Shown: positions 8,360-18,968, numbered from the stretch's first letter. The stretch: DNA of 64,000 nucleotides from Pyrinomonadaceae bacterium (GCA_021463165.1 JAJTWY010000005.1:62001-126000); one strand, 5' to 3'. The notes: generated by a model not told the origin, from the sequence alone. Numbers and translations: made by a program.

Positions 8360-9453
8360 GATCGTTGACCGCGGAGTATCTTTTTTAATGTCGAAGCTTC
8401 GTGCGCGGCGGCTTTTGCCAGGCCTTTCGCAATAACATTAATAGGCCGGTTGTTTGTAAAGGCTTTCGCAATAGCATACAGTGTGCTTCCTGAAAACTCC
8501 TTTTCATTCGCGATCGCAAAGACCGGTTCCCAGTATTCCGGTGTCATCTTTGCTTTGAATGCGTCGAGTCCGTCGAAGTTATAGAAGCGTTGGCCGTGCT
8601 TGCGCATCCAGGCAAGAAGCACCCTCAGCCAGACCGGGTTGTCAAAGGGCTCGATCTTGGCACGTTTTGACAGCGGGGACAGGCCCAGCGTTACATATTC
8701 GAAACCTTCGCTCGCCATTATTCGAACGGCGGTATCCATCATCAATTCGACGGTTCCGTTCGGTGCCTTCGGATGGTGGGGAAACTGTTCGGTCAGCCAA
8801 CCCTTTCTTGTCGGAATGGGTGAAAGGACAAGAAATGCGGCGACCTTTGAATTGTGTTCCGCGACAAGGATCCGCCTATTCTCGAGACGGCCAAGCGTCT
8901 CCGGTTCGATCACGAAATGAAGCGGCGGTAAGCCCTTAAGCGTAAACCAGGCCTGCAGGCATTCGCGGAGCTGTTCGTTATTTTTTGCCCGGTCAATACT
9001 CCACTCGTTGATGACGACGCCTTTGTTTCGTGCGCGGTTGAATTGTGCTCGGAGCGATGGGCGCCCGGCCATTATTGTGGCCCAGTTTGCAGGATGCCAC
9101 ACAGGTTGGGCACCTAGAAGCACTCGCGAGTGTTGCTCGGGATCCTGCAAAACGCCCTCGAGCCTCGCTTCGGCTCCGAAGTAACAAACGCCTAGTCCCA
9201 GGTCGCGGGCATCAGATTCAAACTCCCCGGTAACACGGGCGAGCGAAGCTTTTGAACACACCGGCGCGCCGGCAACGATACGCGAAGTTCCAGCCGCCAC
9301 ATAGCCGACAACCGATTCTCCGTCAGATCCAAACCAGTGATCTATCCCTGGATTGACGATCTGAAAACAGGTTGTATTCCAGCCGTATCTCAGCACGAGC
9401 CGGCGGGCACGCTCGAAACTTTCCGTTGATGGTGACGCAGTATGTTGATGCAA
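8356..9453 (-). CDS. DUF2156 / MprF C-terminal-like (GNAT-fold) protein
   Basis: A 365-residue protein resembling the soluble aminoacyl-transferase half of phosphatidylglycerol lysyltransferase (DUF2156). Supporting segments are SVVGYVAAGTSRIVAGAPVC in the N-terminal half, RRILVAEHNSKVAAFLVLSP, GTVELMMDTAVRIMASEGF and VTLGLSPLSKRAK in the C-terminal half, and YNFDGLDAFKAKMTPEYWEP near the end. The membrane flippase domain of full MprF is absent. It overlaps the downstream CBM9-like gene by 4 bases. A role in lipid or envelope modification is inference from the family. Confidence 0.8.
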   Translation of the reverse strand: MHQHTASPSTESFERARRLVLRYGWNTTCFQIVNPGIDHWFGSDGESVVGYVAAGTSRIVAGAPVCSKASLARVTGEFESDARDLGLGVCYFGAEARLEGVLQDPEQHSRVLLGAQPVWHPANWATIMAGRPSLRAQFNRARNKGVVINEWSIDRAKNNEQLRECLQAWFTLKGLPPLHFVIEPETLGRLENRRILVAEHNSKVAAFLVLSPIPTRKGWLTEQFPHHPKAPNGTVELMMDTAVRIMASEGFEYVTLGLSPLSKRAKIEPFDNPVWLRVLLAWMRKHGQRFYNFDGLDAFKAKMTPEYWEPVFAIANEKEFSGSTLYAIAKAFTNNRPINVIAKGLAKAAAHEASTLKKILRGQRS

Positions 9454-9539
9454 AAACAGTTATTTCTTGGTACTTCCGCAATTCAAGCCGACTTGCCCCG
9501 GATCGCGTTGAACATACAAATCTTGCGACTCAGGACAGC

Positions 9540-10220
9540 TCACCGTGAAGCAGCCACTCGAACGGTTCCCGGAATAAACTTGGTCGCGATCAGGGCGCTC
9601 TTGCTGTCGGCAACGCTTTGCGCCGCCGGGGTTGAACTGAAGGCTATTTCGTGGTTGCCCGCTCCTGCCGCCGCGGCGACCAGAAAGACCACTGACATGA
9701 CCGTTCTCTTACCCTTGGGGAGAGCCACAGTCGAGTCCACCAGCACCCCCAGCTTTCCCGTTTGCGTTACCCGATCGTTAACAGTCAAAACCGCTTCCTT
9801 CGGAGCACCGGAGCTAAGAGCGGATGAAACATATGTGAAAATGCTTGGGTCGAAATCCAGCGAGAAGATCATTACCCCGATGTCTTCCCTACTTTCTAGT
9901 TCGATCTCAATGGTAACCGGCTGACCGGCCACCGCTTTGGCGTCTTTTGCTCGCAAACTGGCCTTCGGCGTTTGATTTGTGGCGCTCGGATCAGAGCTTG
10001 GCTTGGCGTTTACATGGGAATTTGCCACTGTCTGAGCGGGAGCCGCGGTGTTTACAGCTGGTTCAACCGCAGTAGGTTCTGCAGCCGGTGCTTGTCCTGA
10101 GACGTTGGAGTTAGAAGTTGGCTTGGAGTTCGTTCCAGTATCGCCACAACCGGCCATAAACACGATCAGCCCACCCAAAAACAAGGAGAGAGAATATTTG
10201 AATACGAAGATCTTAACCAT
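9540..10220 (-). CDS. Lipoprotein with a cohesin-like domain
   Basis: A 226-residue protein with a lipoprotein signal (hydrophobic stretch ending FMAGC, Cys 25). A Pro/Ala/Thr/Asn-rich linker follows (residues 26-85). From about 90 there is a beta-rich domain resembling cohesin-type modules (GQPVTIEIELESREDIG, FSLDFDPSIFTYVS, GKLGVLVDSTVALPKG, TVMSVVFLV). Such modules occur in many non-cellulosomal bacteria as surface-exposed binding domains. Predicted anchored in a membrane facing the periplasm or outside. It is not tightly linked to the flanking genes. Confidence 0.7.
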   Translation of the reverse strand: MVKIFVFKYSLSLFLGGLIVFMAGCGDTGTNSKPTSNSNVSGQAPAAEPTAVEPAVNTAAPAQTVANSHVNAKPSSDPSATNQTPKASLRAKDAKAVAGQPVTIEIELESREDIGVMIFSLDFDPSIFTYVSSALSSGAPKEAVLTVNDRVTQTGKLGVLVDSTVALPKGKRTVMSVVFLVAAAAGAGNHEIAFSSTPAAQSVADSKSALIATKFIPGTVRVAASR

Positions 10221-10313
10221 GTTGGCTACTAGAATATCACGCGCCAGTCGAACTCAAACGAATGTAACGCCGAATCAATGTCCTGAAGTCCTTCGCGGTG
10301 CTCCCGACCACGG

Positions 10314-12008
10314 TCAGCCCGTATTCAGGACTGTTTTGAACGCCATTTTGGCGAGCTTCCATGTGCGATCCCAGTCGATCTTGCCGCCTTCGTCGCGGCC
10401 CATCAATTTGTCAACAAAGATCTTTCGAAAATCCTTCCCTTCGCGGCGGAGCATAAATTCCTTTGCGTAAGGCTTGGCCGTTTCAAAGAAATTGAACTCC
10501 GGATCGGTAATGATGCCGATGCCTTCGAGCGTCATCAGGGCACGCATGATGTAAGTGAAATTCGACGGGAGGCGAAACGGATAGTCGTACATCACGTCCG
10601 CGAGGTCGTAAGTCAGCTCTTTGAAGTTTATGTCCTTCAGCTTCAGGTTGAAGTGAAACTCGAACATCTTCTCGACCACCGGCTTAACCGTCGAATGCGG
10701 GGTTCCCGGCTTTAAGAAATCGAGGTCGATGAGGTCTTGTGCGATGCCCGCCGGATCCTTGCCGACGACGTGGAAGAATGCGTCGATCATCTTCGCCTGC
10801 AATGCTGGCGGAATGCGGCCGACCATCCCGAAATCGAAGAACGCCAACCGTCCGTCGGGCGTCACGAGCAGATTGCCGGGATGCGGGTCAGCATGGAAAA
10901 AACCATCCTCGAGCAGCTGCTTTAGATAGGTTTTGATCAAGAGTCGGTTCACCTTGGCCGGATCGATATTGCGGAGCCGCTGCTCCTCGAGATCGGTCAC
11001 CTTGGTTCCGTGGATGAAATCCATGGTCAAAACTCTCGAGGTCGATTCAGCCCAATAAATGGCCGGAACGTGAATATTAGACCAATTCTTGAAATTCTCA
11101 CGAAACCGGTCGGCATTCCGGCCTTCGGCGACGTAGTCCATCTCTTCGTGGATCGTTACGTCGAACTCGCGAAGCATACCGGCCCAGTCAGCATTTTCAT
11201 TAAGCTGCGGAAATCGTTCAGCAAACCTCGCTACCTTTTTCAGAATAACGATATCGCCTTTGATCAAGTCTTCGAGGTTCGGCCGTTGGACCTTAACCGC
11301 GACTTCCTCGCCCGAATAAAGCCGTGCCCGATAAACCTGACCGAGAGAAGCGGCGGCGACAGGTTCGATCTCAAATTCCTTATAGACCTCGCTGATCTTT
11401 TTTCCCAGCTCACGCTCGATGATCGCAAATGCAACATCATTGGGAAACGGCGGAACCTGATCGACAAGGGTCCCCAACTCTTTTACAAACGGGAGCGGCA
11501 ACAGGTCGGCCCGCGTGCCCATCGATTGGCCGATCTTGATGAACGTCGGCCCGAGAGTGATCAGCTTTTCCTTCAGCCAGACGGCTTGCTTCTCCTGGAT
11601 CTTTTCTCGATTAGTCTCACGTCCAAGGAGAAGACGCCGAGAGGCCTTCAGAAACAGTTGGAAGAACCAGAGCTTGATGCCCCAGAGCTTTTCGCCGTAA
11701 TACGCCGCGCGGGTCAGGCGTATCGCCTTGGCCAGACGCTCGCGTTTCTGCTTGTTCTGCATCTTGATATGCAGATCTAGTTGGTCGAGATACAGGTAGA
11801 TCGAGAGCATCGCGATGACTCGCGAAACCTGAAACAGCCGCAGATAACCGCGAAGACCGGTGCTGCCGTCGCTGTCATAACCCTGTGATTCGCCCTCCTT
11901 TAAGGGAGCCGTCGAAATGTGTTTCGCTATCGCGAGTTCAGTCGTCGGCACGAGCGGACCTTCGACACGATGGCCGGACAACTGATCTTTTAGGGCGATA
12001 TCACTCAT
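10314..12008 (-). CDS. ABC1/UbiB-family atypical kinase
   Basis: A 564-residue protein of the ABC1/UbiB/COQ8 family. It has the family motif [16 protein letters not shown], the Ala-rich loop [15 protein letters not shown], the ATP-site lysine [24 protein letters not shown], the catalytic loop [13 protein letters not shown] and the metal site [11 protein letters not shown]. Family members support isoprenoid quinone synthesis, probably as ATPases that extract lipid intermediates. The usual two C-terminal membrane helices are not obvious here. Its start abuts the stop of the VOC gene, so ribF, VOC and ubiB form one transcription unit. Confidence 0.88.
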   Translation of the reverse strand: MSDIALKDQLSGHRVEGPLVPTTELAIAKHISTAPLKEGESQGYDSDGSTGLRGYLRLFQVSRVIAMLSIYLYLDQLDLHIKMQNKQKRERLAKAIRLTRAAYYGEKLWGIKLWFFQLFLKASRRLLLGRETNREKIQEKQAVWLKEKLITLGPTFIKIGQSMGTRADLLPLPFVKELGTLVDQVPPFPNDVAFAIIERELGKKISEVYKEFEIEPVAAASLGQVYRARLYSGEEVAVKVQRPNLEDLIKGDIVILKKVARFAERFPQLNENADWAGMLREFDVTIHEEMDYVAEGRNADRFRENFKNWSNIHVPAIYWAESTSRVLTMDFIHGTKVTDLEEQRLRNIDPAKVNRLLIKTYLKQLLEDGFFHADPHPGNLLVTPDGRLAFFDFGMVGRIPPALQAKMIDAFFHVVGKDPAGIAQDLIDLDFLKPGTPHSTVKPVVEKMFEFHFNLKLKDINFKELTYDLADVMYDYPFRLPSNFTYIMRALMTLEGIGIITDPEFNFFETAKPYAKEFMLRREGKDFRKIFVDKLMGRDEGGKIDWDRTWKLAKMAFKTVLNTG

Positions 12009-12392
12009 TTATTCGGGGTCGATCTCCTGGCCGAATTGCAGGATATAGCCGTTGTTATCGTATATGGCAAATTCCCGCATTCCATGCTCGAAGTCTTCGA
12101 TGTCATAAGAAACATGAGCTTTGTCTTTCAATTCTTCCCAAAGAGCGTCGACATCGTCTGTGTTGAAATAAAAACTTCCGGTGCACCCGATCTTGCCTGG
12201 CGGTTCGAGTCCGGGCGGCGACTCAAACTCCAACGGCCTCGTGAACATTATCGAGACCTCGCCGAGCGACACCGAAGCCCAGCCCCAATCGAGGTTGACC
12301 ACATCTGCTGTGAAACCTAAAACGTCGCAATAAAAAGCAACGCTCGCTTCAAGGTCATCGGTCCAAAGCATTGGTCGCAGTTGAGTGATCAT
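12009..12392 (-). CDS. VOC-family protein (glyoxalase/bleomycin-resistance fold)
   Basis: A 127-residue single-module VOC protein: [20 protein letters not shown] at the N-terminus, [28 protein letters not shown] in the middle, and [17 protein letters not shown] at the end, with the usual Glu replaced by Gln (LQFG). The substrate is unknown. It is translationally coupled: it overlaps ribF by 4 bases and its stop adjoins the ubiB start. Confidence 0.82.
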   Translation of the reverse strand: MITQLRPMLWTDDLEASVAFYCDVLGFTADVVNLDWGWASVSLGEVSIMFTRPLEFESPPGLEPPGKIGCTGSFYFNTDDVDALWEELKDKAHVSYDIEDFEHGMREFAIYDNNGYILQFGQEIDPE

Positions 12393-13342
12393 AATATCGC
12401 CAGCATGTTCTTTACGCCCTGATGCCGGAAATAGTTCCTCGCTCGTCTGGTATCGCGTTCGATCTGGGCCTTTAACTCATCTATTCCGTTGAACTTACGC
12501 TCATCCCGAATCCGATGCAAAAAGCGAACTCGAAGAACGTCACCATAAAGGTCGCCATCGAAATCAAATACATAAGTTTCGATCGACGGTTCGGCATCGT
12601 TCTCGAAGGTCGGACGGACACCGATATTCGTGATACTTTTTCTCCAGACGCCATCGATCAAAGTTGCGGTCGCGTAGACACCGAAACGCGGGATGACACG
12701 GTTGTTCGGCTTAAGGTTGGCTGTCGGGAATCCGATCTCATGGCCCCGTCGGTTTCCACGAATGATCACCCCCTCGACACCATAGGGCCTCCCGAGCATT
12801 CGCCGAGCGAGGTTGATCCGACCGTCCGCAAGAAGTTTCCGTATCGCAGATGAGCTGATGCGATTGCCGCGTAGCTGAACCTCGTCGACCTCATCGGCAA
12901 AGAAGCCGAGTTTTTCACTCATCGAACGCAGAAGTTCGATGTTGCCTCCGCGATCCTTGCCGAACGCAAATCCCTTGCCGAGATAAACCTCACGGGTATG
13001 CAGCCGGTCGTGGACAATATCCCTCAAAAAATCCTCTGCGGGCTGTGAAGCGAATTCTCGTGAGAAGGGGATAACGATAGTCTGTTTGATGCCTAGGAAG
13101 TCCAGGTTGGCGAGCCGTTGGTCGAGCGTCTGGAGCAGCGGCGGTGCGGTCTCCGGATAAAGCACGGCTCGCGGATGCGGGTCGAAGGTCAGAGCAGTCG
13201 GCACCGCGTCGATGGTCTTGGCACGTTCGACAACTCGCCGCATGATCGCCTGATGGCCGAGGTGCAGGCCGTCGAAAACACCGAGCGTAACAACACAGGG
13301 CCGCAAGATATTCGCGTTCTCGGTTCCATGAAAGATCTTCAT
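12389..13342 (-). CDS. ribF: Bifunctional riboflavin kinase / FAD synthetase
   Basis: A 317-residue enzyme converting riboflavin to FMN and FMN to FAD. The N-terminal adenylyltransferase domain shows [30 protein letters not shown] and the [10 protein letters not shown] signature. The C-terminal kinase domain shows [17 protein letters not shown] and the GFPTANL motif. The length is typical. It heads the ribF-VOC-ubiB operon. Another riboflavin gene (ribB) lies about 35 kb away in the window. No FMN riboswitch is seen upstream. Confidence 0.95.
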   Translation of the reverse strand: MKIFHGTENANILRPCVVTLGVFDGLHLGHQAIMRRVVERAKTIDAVPTALTFDPHPRAVLYPETAPPLLQTLDQRLANLDFLGIKQTIVIPFSREFASQPAEDFLRDIVHDRLHTREVYLGKGFAFGKDRGGNIELLRSMSEKLGFFADEVDEVQLRGNRISSSAIRKLLADGRINLARRMLGRPYGVEGVIIRGNRRGHEIGFPTANLKPNNRVIPRFGVYATATLIDGVWRKSITNIGVRPTFENDAEPSIETYVFDFDGDLYGDVLRVRFLHRIRDERKFNGIDELKAQIERDTRRARNYFRHQGVKNMLAIL

Positions 13343-13411
13343 AAGGGGGAAATCGATTAGCTGCCAAATACTAATCTAGCCTTGTCGTGGTGAATTAACA
13401 ATCTTCCGGCC

Positions 13412-13987
13412 TCAGGAAGGGATCAGGCGCACGGCCTGCTCTAGGGTTAAGACACGATATGCGGGCCTGTAAGCTTTTTTGAAAGGTTCGGAGTGGTGGA
13501 CCGCGGGATAGCCGTTCTTCTTCATCTCGGCGTCGAGGCGCCGCCACTCTTTGTAGGTGATGTGGCCGAAGCCTTTCGTTTTCAGCCGTTTACCGAGCTC
13601 CGTCCATGCGTCCGTAAATGCTTTCGGTTCGGATCGATATTGACGTGAGCTTACGAGGAATGCGTCCAGAAGGTCATCAGGCTTACCCCCGCGGGCCTTG
13701 TACGCCCGAAGGTTGAGCCGTCCTATCTGCCGATCCGCGCACAAAGGTACAAACTCAGGTTCACCAGCTGGCCCATCGCCCATTATCTGCCATTCATTTT
13801 CGAGCCAGCGTTTGGCGGTTTCACGGTCAGGAACAGCATGCTCACCACCTCGTGTTGCTTGATAGGTCCACTTATACGCGTCCTCGATACGCATTTCCCT
13901 AGTGTTCTTCCATATCGGCATCGCAAAATTGAGCAACTCGGCAGGGAGGCAGACCAAAAAAAGTGTGAGACCAAGAAAAAAACTCAT
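13412..13987 (-). CDS. Hypothetical protein with one N-terminal membrane segment
   Basis: 191 residues. The first about 25 (FFLGLTLFLVCLPAELLNFA) form a signal anchor or uncleaved membrane helix. The rest is soluble, with charged helices (AKRWLENEWQIMGD, DAWTELGKRLKTKGFGHITY) and a C-terminal LTLEQAVRLIPS. I recognise no family. The reading frame is long and codon-biased like its neighbours, and lies between ribF and the hldD operon on the same strand, separated by about 70-80 bases on each side. Confidence 0.55.
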   Translation of the reverse strand: MSFFLGLTLFLVCLPAELLNFAMPIWKNTREMRIEDAYKWTYQATRGGEHAVPDRETAKRWLENEWQIMGDGPAGEPEFVPLCADRQIGRLNLRAYKARGGKPDDLLDAFLVSSRQYRSEPKAFTDAWTELGKRLKTKGFGHITYKEWRRLDAEMKKNGYPAVHHSEPFKKAYRPAYRVLTLEQAVRLIPS

Positions 13988-14066
13988 GTTGCTGTCTTAT
14001 CAATAAAGTAGCGGGATTCCATTTCCTCGATCACCGAGCCTGTCTCGCGGCCATCGAGTCAACAGC

Positions 14067-15083
14067 TTATTCAGGGGACAGTCGTTCGACGAAAGCCTCG
14101 ACGTCATCGACCGACAAGAGACATCGACGAAACTTTCGCTCGATCCCGTAGGCGACGAAGCCCGAGATCGGTTGGCAGAGATCGATGCGGACATTTGGTT
14201 GCGACAACGTCCCTAGCGGCAACAATCTTAAAGCCCCACCGTCGTCGGCCTCGCCGCCAGCGATCTTCTCAACGGCGGTTATCAAACTACGATCGATCAC
14301 CGAATCGCCGAGAATGCCGCAGCGTATTCTGACTTCGGCCTCAGATATTTCGATCGGCCTCAGCGCCAGAGCCTTTAGATGGGCCATGATCTGAACAGCC
14401 ACGTAAATACTGAGTCCGGTGATCACCCATGCCCCCATGACGCTCCACCGAGCAAGCACCGCATGCATGATAGTCGTCTCGACGATCAGTAGAAAGAGGA
14501 ATACGGAAAGCAAAACGATCGGGCCGTTACGCTTGTGGTAGGTAAACCCTGAATTTGTGGGTCTTCTCCATTTGAAGAATGCTATTGCGATGGTCCCCAT
14601 CTCGAAAGCAACCGCCCTTGCGAGGAACGCCGGCCGGAGTTCCTTTTCAACGGCTGTCCTAAGACGTTCCATCAGGTCCAGCCCGGCGAGTTTGTCATTG
14701 AGGTAGGCTGTTCGAGTTCGGAAGACCCTATAGAGCAAGTAGCCGACCACAAATACCTCGGCTGCGGGGATGCCATACATCCATACGGCATCAAGAAAAC
14801 CGCTGTTGCCAGCCGGTAGTAGCAATGAGGCCAAGAGTACGCATATGACGAACACCGGGATAATGGTTATCGTGGGAACGGCCGTTTTTCGGATCAAAAC
14901 ATAATAAAGAAGTGGAAGTGTGATAACAAGATCGACGGCTGCCGCGGTTGCGACGATATCGGACGTTGCGACCAGCGGAGAACGCGTAACCAACACGATC
15001 CCCGTCGCGAGCGAAAAAAGAACCACGATCTTTATCGTCCAGCCGGAGAAAACCTTATTTCTTGAGAAACTGCCCATAATCAT
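14067..15083 (-). CDS. Multi-pass membrane protein of unknown function
   Basis: 338 residues with about five to seven hydrophobic helices in the first 240 (for example IVVLFSLATGIVLVT, DLVITLPLLYYVLI, IIPVFVICVLLASLLLPA, VWMYGIPAAEVFVVGYLLYR, VLLSVFLFLLIVETTIMH). A C-terminal soluble part of about 90 residues looks like a small beta domain (EISEAEVRIRCGILGDSVID, NVRIDLCQPI). Its ATG overlaps the hldD stop (ATGA), so it is co-translated with the heptose epimerase. Family unknown. Confidence 0.65.
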   Translation of the reverse strand: MIMGSFSRNKVFSGWTIKIVVLFSLATGIVLVTRSPLVATSDIVATAAAVDLVITLPLLYYVLIRKTAVPTITIIPVFVICVLLASLLLPAGNSGFLDAVWMYGIPAAEVFVVGYLLYRVFRTRTAYLNDKLAGLDLMERLRTAVEKELRPAFLARAVAFEMGTIAIAFFKWRRPTNSGFTYHKRNGPIVLLSVFLFLLIVETTIMHAVLARWSVMGAWVITGLSIYVAVQIMAHLKALALRPIEISEAEVRIRCGILGDSVIDRSLITAVEKIAGGEADDGGALRLLPLGTLSQPNVRIDLCQPISGFVAYGIERKFRRCLLSVDDVEAFVERLSPE

Positions 15084-16057
15084 CGATCCCCAAGGCGTTT
15101 GCCCGGGACCAGATAGTTCCGCACATGATCTTCAACAGCTTCGGCCAGCGGAGTGATGGGCTTCTTGTACCCGGCCTCGTATATTCGGCGGAGGTCTGCC
15201 TGCGTGTGATATTGATATTTTCCGCGAAGCTGCTCGGGCATATCAACATAACAGATATTTGGGGCACGATCCATAGCCGCGAAAATGGCTCTCGCCAAAG
15301 AGTTCCAGGTTGAGGCCCGGCCGGAGCCGACGTTGAAGAGCCCGCCCGTGGTGGTACTCATGAAATGGAGCGTCATTTCAACAGCATCCTTTACGTAAAC
15401 AAAGTCCCGGCCGAATTCACCATCCTTGTAATCGATGTTATGGCTCCGAAAAAGTCCGATAGACCCGGTCGCATTGATCTCGTCAAACGCCTTGCTCACC
15501 AGCGAACGCATATCGCCCTTGTGATCTTCATTCGGGCCAAAGACGTTGAAATATTTGATGCCCACGATCGAGCCGAACATGCCGTTGCGGGCCGCGTATT
15601 GGTCGAAGAGATGCTTCGAATAGCCGTACATATTCAATGGCCGCAGGCGGCCCAGATCTTCGAAGCCATCGTCCATGCCTGCCGATCCGTCGCCATAAGT
15701 GGCGGCCGAAGACGCGTAAATGAACCGAATACCATTTGCAAGCGAAAACTCCGCCAAGTCCTTCGTGTACTGATAGTTATTACGGATCAGATAGTCGCTG
15801 TCGATTTCGGTCGTCGAAGAGCACGCACCTAAGTGAAAGATCGACTTAGCGCCCTTGAAATCGCCAATATCATCGAGAAAGTCATCGGCGTCGAGATAAT
15901 CGGCAAATCGCAGCGGCACGAGATTTTTCCATTTGTCGGTCTCGTCAAGCCGGTCGACGATCAGGATGTCGTCATAACCCAGCTCGTTTAGCCGCCAAAC
16001 GACCGCACTGCCGATAAAGCCCGCCCCGCCGGTTACGATGATCCTTTCGTTCGACAT
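15080..16057 (-). CDS. hldD: ADP-L-glycero-D-manno-heptose-6-epimerase
   Basis: A 325-residue extended-SDR enzyme that epimerises ADP-D-glycero-D-manno-heptose for the LPS inner core. It shows GGAGFIGSAVVWRLNELGY, HLGACSSTTE, SSAATYGDG, the YGYSKHLFDQ catalytic Tyr/Lys, KYFNVFGPNEDHKG, DGEFGRDFVYVKD and GKYQYHTQADL near the C-terminus, all specific for HldD over UDP-glucose epimerases. This supports an LPS-bearing outer membrane. It is followed by an overlapping membrane protein gene. Confidence 0.93.
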   Translation of the reverse strand: MSNERIIVTGGAGFIGSAVVWRLNELGYDDILIVDRLDETDKWKNLVPLRFADYLDADDFLDDIGDFKGAKSIFHLGACSSTTEIDSDYLIRNNYQYTKDLAEFSLANGIRFIYASSAATYGDGSAGMDDGFEDLGRLRPLNMYGYSKHLFDQYAARNGMFGSIVGIKYFNVFGPNEDHKGDMRSLVSKAFDEINATGSIGLFRSHNIDYKDGEFGRDFVYVKDAVEMTLHFMSTTTGGLFNVGSGRASTWNSLARAIFAAMDRAPNICYVDMPEQLRGKYQYHTQADLRRIYEAGYKKPITPLAEAVEDHVRNYLVPGKRLGDR

Positions 16058-16099
16058 AAGGATAATGATACACGGCTCCGAAAGGTTCGTGAATTCGTT

Positions 16100-17575
16100 T
16101 CAGCGGCCGTGTGCGGGTGATGACCGCCGAAACTCCATCGTTCCATCGTCCAGATTCCCGAAACGAAGCATCGCCAGGTCTCTAAAGTAGTTTTGATGAA
16201 GCCGCCATGGCTGTTTTGAACCTTGGCTGGGTAGGTCCTTGAGCGCCCGCACGACGTAACCGGACGTGAAATCGAGTACCGGTTCGGGTTTGATCGTCGG
16301 GTCTGAAACCCGCGGCACACAGCTCGCATAGCCATTCTTGTCCATGTAGTCGAGCAGGCGACACACATATTCGCTGGTCAGATCGCATTTGAGCGTCCAT
16401 GAGGCGTTCGTGTAGCCGAACGCCTGAGCGAGGTTCGGCACGTCGTTGTACATCATCCCTTTGTACGCCATCTTGGTAGAAAGCTTGACCGGTTCGCCAT
16501 CAACGGTCAGGGCTAGTCCGGACATGATCTTTAGATTGAGGCCGGTCGCCGTTACGATGATGTCCGCTGCTATTTCCTCGCCGCTCGTCAGCCTTAGACC
16601 ACTGGGGATGAATTCGGCGATCTCGCCGGTCACAACCGAGGCCTTCCCATCGCGGATCGAGGCGAACAGGTCAGAATCCGGCACGAGGCAAAGCCGTTGG
16701 TCCCACGGGTCGTATTTGGGTGCGAAATGTTCGTGCGGATAGTTTTCACCGAGTTCGGCTCGAATGCCCTTTGCGATCAGGCGCTTCATAAACGCCGGCC
16801 GCTTGCGCGACAGCTGATAAAAGAAAGCCTGCCGCAGAATATTCTTCCAACGGGACAGAGCGTAAGCGGCCTTTTCCGGCAGCACCTTTCGAAGGAAGTT
16901 CGCGATCTTATCCTGCGACGGCATCGTAACGATATAGGTCGGCGAACGCTGCAGCATCGTCACATGCCCGGCCGTTGCGGCCAGAGCCGGTACGAGCGTG
17001 ATCGCTGTGGCCCCGCTGCCGATGACGAGTACATTCCTGTCGGCGTAGTCGAGTTTATCGGGCCAAAACTGCGGATGCACGACCGTTCCCGTAAAGGTTC
17101 CGAGCGACGGCCAGTCCGGCGTAAAGCCCGATTCATATTCGTAATAACCGGTGCAAAGATATAGAAACTTACAAGTAAAACTCTTTGTCTCGGGCATACT
17201 CCCAACCGGTCGTGTTTCCGCCTGAATGGTCCACGTCGAATCGCTTGAAGCCCATCCCGCGTTCGTGACGCGATGACCGTAACGGATCTCTTTCTCCAGA
17301 TCATACTCGGCCGCCGTTTCGCGAACGTACTTCAATATCGACGGCCCGTCGGCGATCGCCTTTTGCTCTTTCCATGGGCGAAAGCTGTAGCCGAGTGTGA
17401 ACATATCGCTGTCAGAACGTATGCCCGGATAGCGAAACAGGTCCCACGTACCGCCGCTGGCCTCGCGGCCCTCAAAGATCGCAAACGTCTTATCCGGGCA
17501 ATGCTGACGCAAATGTGCGCCCGCGCCGATGCCCGACAAACCGGCACCGATGATAATGACGTCAAAGTGCTCCAT
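16100..17575 (-). CDS. Flavin-containing monooxygenase (Baeyer-Villiger type)
   Basis: A 491-residue FAD/NADPH enzyme. The N-terminal FAD site is DVIIIGAGLSGIGAGAHLR. GGTWDLFRYPGIRSDSDMFT is typical of class B monooxygenases. The fingerprint FTGTVVHPQFWPD fits FxGxxxHxxxWP, and the NADPH site is VLVIGSGATAITLVPALA. The C-terminal GYTNASWTLKCDL matches the subfamily often annotated as putative flavoprotein CzcO or BVMO. The start at 17575 (MEHFDVIIIGAG) places the FAD motif correctly; the longer frame to 17692 would run into the ltrA gene. Divergent from ltrA. Confidence 0.88.
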   Translation of the reverse strand: MEHFDVIIIGAGLSGIGAGAHLRQHCPDKTFAIFEGREASGGTWDLFRYPGIRSDSDMFTLGYSFRPWKEQKAIADGPSILKYVRETAAEYDLEKEIRYGHRVTNAGWASSDSTWTIQAETRPVGSMPETKSFTCKFLYLCTGYYEYESGFTPDWPSLGTFTGTVVHPQFWPDKLDYADRNVLVIGSGATAITLVPALAATAGHVTMLQRSPTYIVTMPSQDKIANFLRKVLPEKAAYALSRWKNILRQAFFYQLSRKRPAFMKRLIAKGIRAELGENYPHEHFAPKYDPWDQRLCLVPDSDLFASIRDGKASVVTGEIAEFIPSGLRLTSGEEIAADIIVTATGLNLKIMSGLALTVDGEPVKLSTKMAYKGMMYNDVPNLAQAFGYTNASWTLKCDLTSEYVCRLLDYMDKNGYASCVPRVSDPTIKPEPVLDFTSGYVVRALKDLPSQGSKQPWRLHQNYFRDLAMLRFGNLDDGTMEFRRSSPAHGR

Positions 17576-17669
17576 CGTATCTCGGGTCAAGAATACCATT
17601 TCGGCTAGCTTTCGACGGCATTCCGAACACTTACAAAAACCTGCTAATCTAAAGAGAAACAACGAAGAC

Positions 17670-18968
17670 ATGGCCGAGAACGAGACATCCATTTCTACAG
17701 AATTGCACCATCATCATCGCCGAATGGGCGGACGCGACCGGCACGAGGAGCATCGTGTTGCGACGCCGCTTGAGTTACTTTTTGATCTGACCTTTGTCGT
17801 CGCGTTTGCCGAGGGATCGTCGCAATTTGCGCATGCGGTTGCGGAGGCTCACCTTAAAACCGCGCTGCTCGGCTTTGGCCTTGTGGCCTTTGCGATCTGC
17901 TGGGCGTGGATTAATTTTTCGTGGTTTGCGTCGGCCTATGACACGGACGATTGGATCTTTCGCGTGACGACGATGGTGCAGATGATCGGCGTGTTGATAC
18001 TCGCGCTAGGGCTGCCGGATGTTTTCACGTCGATCGAAAAGGGCGAACATCTCGACAACCGGATCGTCGTGCTGGGTTACGTGATAATGCGCCTTGCGAT
18101 GGTCTTTCAGTGGCTGCGCGCCGCGAAACAGGATCCCGAACGCCGTCGCGTCTGCCTAACCTACGCCAAGTTCATCTCGCTCGCGCAGATCGGCTGGGTC
18201 GTTCTGATCTTTTTGAATTTTTCGATTCTCGTCACGCTTATTCTGAACACGATCTTTGTCGCTATCGAGATGCTCGGCCCATATCTCGCCGAGAAAACGG
18301 ACGGCGGCACGCCGTGGCACGCTCACCATATCGACGAACGCTACGCGCTCTTTGCGATCATCGCGCTCGGCGAAGGCGTTGTCGGAACCGTCGCCGCGCT
18401 CGCGGCCGTCATCCAGGCGCAAGGCTGGACGCTCGATGTCGCTCTCGTCGGTGTCGCGGGCACTGGACTCACGTTCGGAATGTGGTGGGTCTATTTTATG
18501 CTGCCCGCGGGCGACGCTCTGCACGTCCGCCGCGACAAATCATTCGTCTGGGGCTACGGCATGATGATCACCATCGCGTCGATCGTCGCCACCGGCGCCG
18601 GCCTGCACGTCGCGGCATACTTCATCGAACACAAATCCCACATCGGCCCGCTCGCCACCGTCCTCTCGGTCGTCATTCCCGTCCTCGTCTTTATCGGCTC
18701 GACCTACGCGCTCTACGCGTATCTCGTCGGCGCATTCGACCGCTTTTCCATACTGCTGGTGTCTGCAACGGTCGCCGTCGTCGCCATCGCGATCGCCGCC
18801 GCATACATCGGCCTCTCGATGCCGCTCTGCCTGATAATCCTAATGCTCGCCCCCGTCGTCACCATCATCGGCCACGAAACCCGCGGCCACAAACACCAAG
18901 CCGCGATGCTCGGTCGGCAAATATATTTCGACACATCGCATCTGGAAAAGCATGGAGACTCGAATTAG
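17670..18968 (+). CDS. ltrA: Low temperature requirement protein A (LtrA) family membrane protein
   Basis: A 432-residue protein with about eleven hydrophobic helices. It carries the LtrA family N-terminal signature VATPLELLFDLTFVVAFAEG and the internal HHIDERYALFAIIALGEGVVG. The N-terminus is His-rich (ELHHHHRRMGG). Function is poorly defined; the name comes from a Listeria cold-growth phenotype. I start at the ATG at 17670 because the longer frame covers the start of the divergent monooxygenase. A segment of its 3' end (about 18870-18912) recurs at 23255-23296, suggesting this end was used or copied when the downstream island arrived. Confidence 0.87.
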   Translation: MAENETSISTELHHHHRRMGGRDRHEEHRVATPLELLFDLTFVVAFAEGSSQFAHAVAEAHLKTALLGFGLVAFAICWAWINFSWFASAYDTDDWIFRVTTMVQMIGVLILALGLPDVFTSIEKGEHLDNRIVVLGYVIMRLAMVFQWLRAAKQDPERRRVCLTYAKFISLAQIGWVVLIFLNFSILVTLILNTIFVAIEMLGPYLAEKTDGGTPWHAHHIDERYALFAIIALGEGVVGTVAALAAVIQAQGWTLDVALVGVAGTGLTFGMWWVYFMLPAGDALHVRRDKSFVWGYGMMITIASIVATGAGLHVAAYFIEHKSHIGPLATVLSVVIPVLVFIGSTYALYAYLVGAFDRFSILLVSATVAVVAIAIAAAYIGLSMPLCLIILMLAPVVTIIGHETRGHKHQAAMLGRQIYFDTSHLEKHGDSN